Assembly (NCBI GenBank): GCA_036937835.1
Contig: CM072879.1
Span: 6,052,001 to 6,116,000 of the forward strand
Source of the DNA: Pampus argenteus
Taxonomy: Eukaryota > Chordata > Actinopteri > Scombriformes > Stromateidae
Direction of reading: 5' to 3'
Length of the DNA: 64,000 nucleotides
The notes below the pieces were generated by a model, which was given only the letters and a program-made list of their open reading frames with translations, did not search any database and was not told where the DNA came from. Both the position numbers and the translations under genes were made by a program. Positions 63,065 to 64,000 of the stretch are shown here, in pieces. How positions within the stretch are numbered: the first letter of the stretch is position 1; every line of letters starts with the position of its first letter.

Positions 63065-64000
63065 ACAGGAAGCACTTCGGGTGCTAATGGCACAGACATC
63101 CAGCCGGACGCACAGCAGCAGAAGAGGGATTGAGAAACATCTTGGACAGGAACAAGCTGTGCAAAGAGGGGTTTTAAGGAGCGTGGAAAGATAAACTTGT
63201 ACTGTAAAGTATGTGGAAATGCATCATTTCCATACTGTAGCAATTCTATGTAAGTTTGTTTTACCATAATGCTATCATGTTAGGAGTTAGATACAGGTCT
63301 GGGTAGAGGTCAAGTAGAGGTCTGGAACCTGAGATGACCTGGATACCAAGTGTTCCTCAGCTTTACATTTCAGAGCCTCCACATACTGAATACTGAAGTG
63401 TTTTATCAAATGTCGCTTTGTATGGGACTTTAAATTGATTGATTGCCATGGCGACGCGTCTCTATAACTCTCACCACGACTCGTCTTCATATAGAAGACA
63501 CCTCTTCAGTGAATGCTTACCCGAATGAATGGTCATCAATAACATGAGCCATAAGCACAGTGGGTTAAAGTTATAGTGATTTCCTGTTTGTTTGCTAGAA
63601 TGCTAAATGTATTTCATATTGAAGATAACAATATAATAGTTTATTACTCTGTTAATCCAAAACAAAATAATAGAAAGCCATACATTTCAGTTTGTGCCTT
63701 TTTTTTAGATTCACTGTGTGAATAGACTGTGTTAGTCATGGTAGCAGCGGTCCCGCCGACCCTTTGGTCCAGTGTGCGATTTCAGCAACTATTGGATGAA
63801 TTACCATGAAACCCAACACAGAGAGTGAAACCTAATGCATTTCTGTCCCTCCCCGCACTCACTCATGCGGCGTCACACTTTTTGTAAATTGAGCACAGGT
63901 GTAAGTTTCACTTTCACAAACAGCGTTAAAGCTAATAGGCAACATGCTACTCTTAGCATGTTAAAGGTATTTCATATTTCTGAAGATAGCATGTACTATT
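63065..64000 (+). other. 3' flank of nt5c1a
   Basis: This is the probable 3' UTR and downstream DNA. I saw no clear AATAAA before the window ends and no further exon. Confidence 0.4.

Overview
The window is nuclear DNA from a vertebrate, most likely a ray-finned (teleost) fish. Genes are split into small exons with long AT-rich introns. CA/GT microsatellites are very dense, and several short interspersed elements look like families I know from fish genomes. No bacterial, viral or organellar gene organisation was seen. Nearly all long open frames are microsatellite or intron artefacts.

Four protein-coding genes can be rebuilt exon by exon. (1) slc66a2 (PQLC1), minus strand, 7149-16960: four coding exons give the first 201 residues of a PQ-loop membrane transporter. 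The C-terminal exon was not found and probably lies left of base 1. (2) hsbp1l1, plus strand, 19208-20171: three exons encode a complete 68-residue coiled-coil protein, and its second intron has AT-AC (U12-type) ends. (3) hpcal4, plus strand, coding 41819-43404: three coding exons give a complete 191-residue neuronal calcium sensor of the visinin-like family. A GC-rich candidate promoter and 5' noncoding exon lie about 11.7 kb upstream (29.8-30.25 kb). (4) nt5c1a, plus strand, coding 51223-63064: six exons give a complete 372-residue cytosolic 5'-nucleotidase IA.

Layout: 1-7.1 kb holds repeats and one orphan exon-like segment. 7.1-17.5 kb is slc66a2 and its promoter. 17.5-19.2 kb is the divergent spacer to hsbp1l1. 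19.2-21.1 kb is hsbp1l1 with a MITE (miniature inverted-repeat transposable element) in its probable 3' UTR. 21.1-29.8 kb is gene-poor. 29.8-41.8 kb is the promoter and first intron of hpcal4, with a fish dispersed repeat, a tRNA-SINE-like copy and a decayed non-LTR reverse transcriptase. 43.4-50.7 kb is 3' flank and intergenic. 50.7-63.1 kb is nt5c1a, and 63.1-64 kb is its 3' flank.

Two conserved neighbourhoods are joined here. slc66a2/hsbp1l1 head-to-head matches human 18q23, and hpcal4/nt5c1a in tandem matches human 1p34. The genes do not form one pathway: a membrane transporter, a heat-shock-factor regulator, a Ca2+ sensor and an AMP-hydrolysing nucleotidase. The best-supported unusual features are the AT-AC intron, the symmetric 51-nt cassette exon of slc66a2, the RT remnant near hpcal4 exon 2, and a perfect 21-bp-arm hairpin in an nt5c1a intron. 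I found no clear new biological system.
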